The position numbers and the translations under genes are program-made. From contig CALSME010000001.1 in assembly GCA_943787375.1 (NCBI GenBank), positions 245,079 to 309,078 on the forward strand: 64,000 nucleotides of DNA, given 5' to 3'. How positions within the stretch are numbered: position 1 is the first letter of the stretch; each line of letters begins with the position of its first letter. The stretch comes from an uncultured Polaribacter sp. (GTDB lineage: Bacteria > Bacteroidota > Bacteroidia > Flavobacteriales > Flavobacteriaceae). Positions 61,613 through 64,000 of the stretch are shown here, in pieces. The notes under the pieces were generated by a model. It had not been told where the DNA came from. It saw only the letters and a program-made list of their open reading frames with translations, and searched no databases.

Positions 61613-62155
61613 ATGAAAAAGTCAACCCTTATCATCTCCATTTTGTTTTTGCTTCTTTTAGTTAGTGCTTGTAATAATGAAAAATCATTACAAGCCTATA
61701 TCATAGACAGCAGTGAAAAAGAAGCCTTTATGTATGGTGACCTTCCAGTTGGATTGATCCTTACACCAAAGGAAAATGCTTCTGATGAAGTAAAAGAAAC
61801 GATAAAAAGTATTAAAAAAATGAATGTTGTATTTTTTAAAAAAACAAAAGAAAATGATGCTGCATTTGAAACAGAAAAATCAAAATTAAAAAATATATTC
61901 ACAAATAAAACATATAAAACCTTAGGCAGTTTCAAAGCAAAAGGAATGAATATGAAGTTGTATTATACAGGTGAAACAGATCATATTACCGAAGTAATCG
62001 CTTTTGGATATAGTAAAGATGTTGGAGTGGGTATTGCTCGGTTGTTAGGTAAAAACATGAACCCAGTTCGAATTATGGAAATGATGAACAGTATTGAATT
62101 AGATACCGACATGATTAAGTTAGGACAATTTAAAGCTGTTTTTAACGAAAAGTAA
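61613..62155 (+). CDS. DUF4252 lipoprotein
   Basis: A 180-residue protein with a lipoprotein signal (LLLLVSACNNEKS, Cys20). The mature region is a diverged DUF4252-like domain (MNVVFFKKTKENDAAFETEKSKLKNIF, KLYYTGETDHITEVIAFGYSKDVGVGIARLLGKNMNP). It is the fourth gene of the sigma unit, 41 bases after its paralogue, and a terminator follows. The pair may be the envelope sensor or output of the ECF unit; no biochemical role is known to me. Confidence 0.85.
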   Translation: MKKSTLIISILFLLLLVSACNNEKSLQAYIIDSSEKEAFMYGDLPVGLILTPKENASDEVKETIKSIKKMNVVFFKKTKENDAAFETEKSKLKNIFTNKTYKTLGSFKAKGMNMKLYYTGETDHITEVIAFGYSKDVGVGIARLLGKNMNPVRIMEMMNSIELDTDMIKLGQFKAVFNEK

Positions 62156-62177
62156 AAAACTAATCTCATGATACCTT

Positions 62178-62212
62178 TAAACTGTAATTCCGAAAAGAGT
62201 TGCAGTTTTTTC
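62178..62212 (+). terminator. Rho-independent terminator of the ECF/DUF4252 operon
   Basis: AAACTGTAA and TTGCAGTTT arms (one G-U pair) around a 12-base loop, followed by TTTTCTTTTT. Confidence 0.75.
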
Positions 62213-62252
62213 TTTTTAACGGGTAGTTAACATGTTAGACACATTAATTTCT

Positions 62253-62260
62253 TATTTTTG
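62253..62260 (+). promoter_or_regulatory. Bacteroidota-type -7 box (TATTTTTG) before the M1 peptidase
   Basis: TATTTTTG matches the TAnnTTTG consensus, 19 bases before the ATG at 62280 and just after the DUF4252 terminator, so the peptidase gene has its own promoter. Confidence 0.5.
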
Positions 62261-62279
62261 GATTTTACGGATATACCCT

Positions 62280-64000
62280 ATGAAATTTCAACAACTATTA
62301 TTCCTTTTAATATATTTTACAGTTGCATCAATTTTTGCACAGCAATCCACTGAATATAGAGGAGAGAGAGAAAAACTCCATCTCTTAGAACACACAAAAT
62401 TAAAAGTTGATTTTAATTTCAAAGAAAAGCAGCTTAATGGTGAAGCTTGGATTACTCTGAAGCCATATTTCTTTTCAACAAACAAACTTATTTTAGATGC
62501 AAAAGGGATGCTTATTCATCAAGTAATGCTAAAGGACAAAAAATTAGATTTTAATTATGATAATTTTAAATTGCGCATCGATTTACCAAAAAAATACACA
62601 AAAGAAGAGTCCTATACGCTCTATATTAAATATACGGCAAGACCCGAGAAAGTAACCCAAAAAGGAAGTGCAGCAATAAACAGTGCAAAAGGATTGTATT
62701 TTATAAATGCTGACGGTTCTGATAAAAACAAACCGACACAAATTTGGACACAAGGGGAAACAGAAGCAAGTAGTTGTTGGTTTCCAACGATAGACAGTCC
62801 AAATCAGAAATCTTCCCAAGAAATTTACATGACGGTTCCAAATCAATACCAAACGCTTTCAAATGGAGTCTTAGTAAGTCAAATAAAAGATGGTGCTAAC
62901 CGAACAGATTACTGGAGATTTGATCAAAAACATGCACCTTATTTATTTTTCATGGGAGTTGGCAAATTTGAAGTAATCAAAGATGTTTATCAAAATATTC
63001 CTATTGAATATTATGTTGAAAAAGAATATGCACCCTATGCCAAGGACATTTTTGGGGATACTCCCGAAATGATAGGTTTCTTTTCTACACTTTTGGGTAT
63101 AGAATACCCATGGAACAAATACAGTCAAATTGTAGTAAGAGACTATGTGAGTGGAGCTATGGAAAATACGACTGCGGTTGTTCATGGTGAACAAGCCTAT
63201 CAAAAACTGGGGCAATTAATTGATGAAAATAAACATGAAAATACCATAGCGCATGAAATTTTTCATCATTGGTTTGGCAATTATGTTACCGCAGAAAGCT
63301 GGGCAAACCTATCTTTGAATGAATCTTTTGCAAATTATAGTGAATACTTGTGGAGGGAACATAAGTATGGGAAACAAGAAGCAAATGCACATTTGTTTGA
63401 GAATAATTTAGCCTATTTAGATGGTCAGAATTCTGATAAAAATTTGGTTCGTTTTAACTACTCTAATCAAGAAGATTTATTTGACTTGGTGAGTTATAAC
63501 AAAGGAGGAGCGGTATTGCACATGCTTCGAAATTATTTAGGAGATGCTGCTTTCTTTAAAGGATTAAATTTATATTTAACAGAGCACAAGTATAAGACGG
63601 CAGAAGTACATCAGCTTCGACTGGCTTTTGAAAAATTGACAGGAAAAGATTTAAATTGGTTTTTTAATCAGTGGTTTTTTGGAGCAAACCACCCACAAAT
63701 AGAAGTTTCTTACGATTACAATATCATACAAGACAAGGTGACTGTTAATATTATCCAGTTACAAGCGGAGAAGTTTAAATTTCCTTTTGCGATTGATATA
63801 TACGAAAATGGAATCCCTAGAAGAGAGCATGTTTTTGTGGACGGAAATGACGCTTCTTTTACATTTTCATACCGAAAACAACCCGATTTTATTCAAGTAA
63901 ATGCTGATGGAGTTTTACTCTGTGAAATTACCGAAAACAATGTTTTAAGTGATTATATTTTTCAACTAAAAAATGCGGAAAATTACAGCGATCGAAGAAA
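62280..64000 (+). CDS. M1 family metallopeptidase (3' truncated by window edge)
   Basis: The frame opens at ATG 62280 and stays open to the window end (573 codons seen). A signal peptide ends near VASIFAQ. The N-terminal beta domain is followed by the exopeptidase loop GAMENTTAV and the zinc site HEIFHHWFGNYV (HEXXH at H325-H329) with the third ligand Glu in LSLNESFANYSEY, typical of M1 aminopeptidases. The visible part already covers the thermolysin-like domain and the beginning of the C-terminal domains. It probably works in the periplasm, trimming peptides from the N-terminus. Confidence 0.95.
   Translation, partial: MKFQQLLFLLIYFTVASIFAQQSTEYRGEREKLHLLEHTKLKVDFNFKEKQLNGEAWITLKPYFFSTNKLILDAKGMLIHQVMLKDKKLDFNYDNFKLRIDLPKKYTKEESYTLYIKYTARPEKVTQKGSAAINSAKGLYFINADGSDKNKPTQIWTQGETEASSCWFPTIDSPNQKSSQEIYMTVPNQYQTLSNGVLVSQIKDGANRTDYWRFDQKHAPYLFFMGVGKFEVIKDVYQNIPIEYYVEKEYAPYAKDIFGDTPEMIGFFSTLLGIEYPWNKYSQIVVRDYVSGAMENTTAVVHGEQAYQKLGQLIDENKHENTIAHEIFHHWFGNYVTAESWANLSLNESFANYSEYLWREHKYGKQEANAHLFENNLAYLDGQNSDKNLVRFNYSNQEDLFDLVSYNKGGAVLHMLRNYLGDAAFFKGLNLYLTEHKYKTAEVHQLRLAFEKLTGKDLNWFFNQWFFGANHPQIEVSYDYNIIQDKVTVNIIQLQAEKFKFPFAIDIYENGIPRREHVFVDGNDASFTFSYRKQPDFIQVNADGVLLCEITENNVLSDYIFQLKNAENYSDRR

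Noticed and set aside
1..64000. CRISPR array, prophage or complete insertion sequence
   Set aside because: I saw no regularly spaced repeats, phage structural genes, integrase or transposase frames in the window.

Overview
The window comes from the chromosome of a marine-type Flavobacteriaceae (Bacteroidota). Evidence for this: the base composition is AT-rich; there are many TAnnTTTG -7 promoter boxes, the Bacteroidota housekeeping consensus; LpxC and FabZ are fused; a PorX-type regulator (REC plus PglZ-like domain) and proteins with C-terminal type IX secretion (T9SS) sorting domains are present; and there is a bacillithiol-linked YtxJ protein and many flavobacterial lipoproteins. I see no prophage, CRISPR array, rRNA operon or intact transposase. 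Most of the window is ordinary core genome with small accessory patches.

Layout. 1-6.0 kb: end of hisIE, DUF1853 and DUF2461 proteins, a MATE exporter, then a + strand run of thioesterase, DEAD-box helicase, UPF0126 channel-like protein and MaoC-like hydratase. 6.0-9.4 kb: a frameshifted small membrane gene, a membrane protein/XRE regulator pair behind a tandem repeat, and a large T9SS-exported vanadium haloperoxidase-like protein. 9.7-16.1 kb: an RNA-handling neighbourhood with two cold-shock-domain proteins and two DEAD-box helicases flanking an odd zinc-ribbon SDR protein. 16.2-17.3 kb: an AT-rich pair, a candidate lipoprotein with a Cys-bounded hydrophobic tail followed by a membrane protein. 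17.6-23.4 kb: trmH, a YdeI-like gene, and a minus-strand block of porX, DUF1287, tsaE, ald and a DUF4258-like gene. 23.6-31.5 kb: the envelope/central metabolism cluster (HD hydrolase, lpxD, lpxC-fabZ, lpxA, efp, a second lpxD-like gene, sucD, fabG). 31.6-36.3 kb: VWA-like membrane protein, CPXCG protein, thioesterase, SPFH protein, carboxypeptidase-regulatory-like protein. 36.4-36.9 kb: a 19-bp direct repeat pair and tRNA-Leu(GAG) and tRNA-Lys(UUU). 37-50.6 kb: aroK, phosphoribosyltransferase, S4 protein, FKBP lipoprotein, the C-terminal half of transketolase, maf, smpB, DUF6503-like lipoprotein, methyltransferase, histidine phosphatase, clpB, ytxJ, an SF2 helicase and fumarylacetoacetase. 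50.8-59.2 kb: glyA, a T9SS FG-GAP/ASPIC protein, rmuC, an acyltransferase, pepT, a BNR-repeat lipoprotein and a patatin. 59.2-64 kb: a decayed S41 peptidase, then an ECF sigma/anti-sigma-like/DUF4252/DUF4252 unit and the start of an M1 aminopeptidase.

The strongest candidates for undescribed biology are the lipoprotein/membrane-protein pair at 16.2-17.3 kb, the zinc-ribbon SDR lacking the catalytic tyrosine between two RNA helicases at 11.8-16.0 kb, and the 19-bp direct repeats beside the tRNA genes. Two decayed genes (6.0-6.4 kb and 59.2-59.9 kb) are visible only when frames are joined by eye. Functions rest on motif recognition without database searches.
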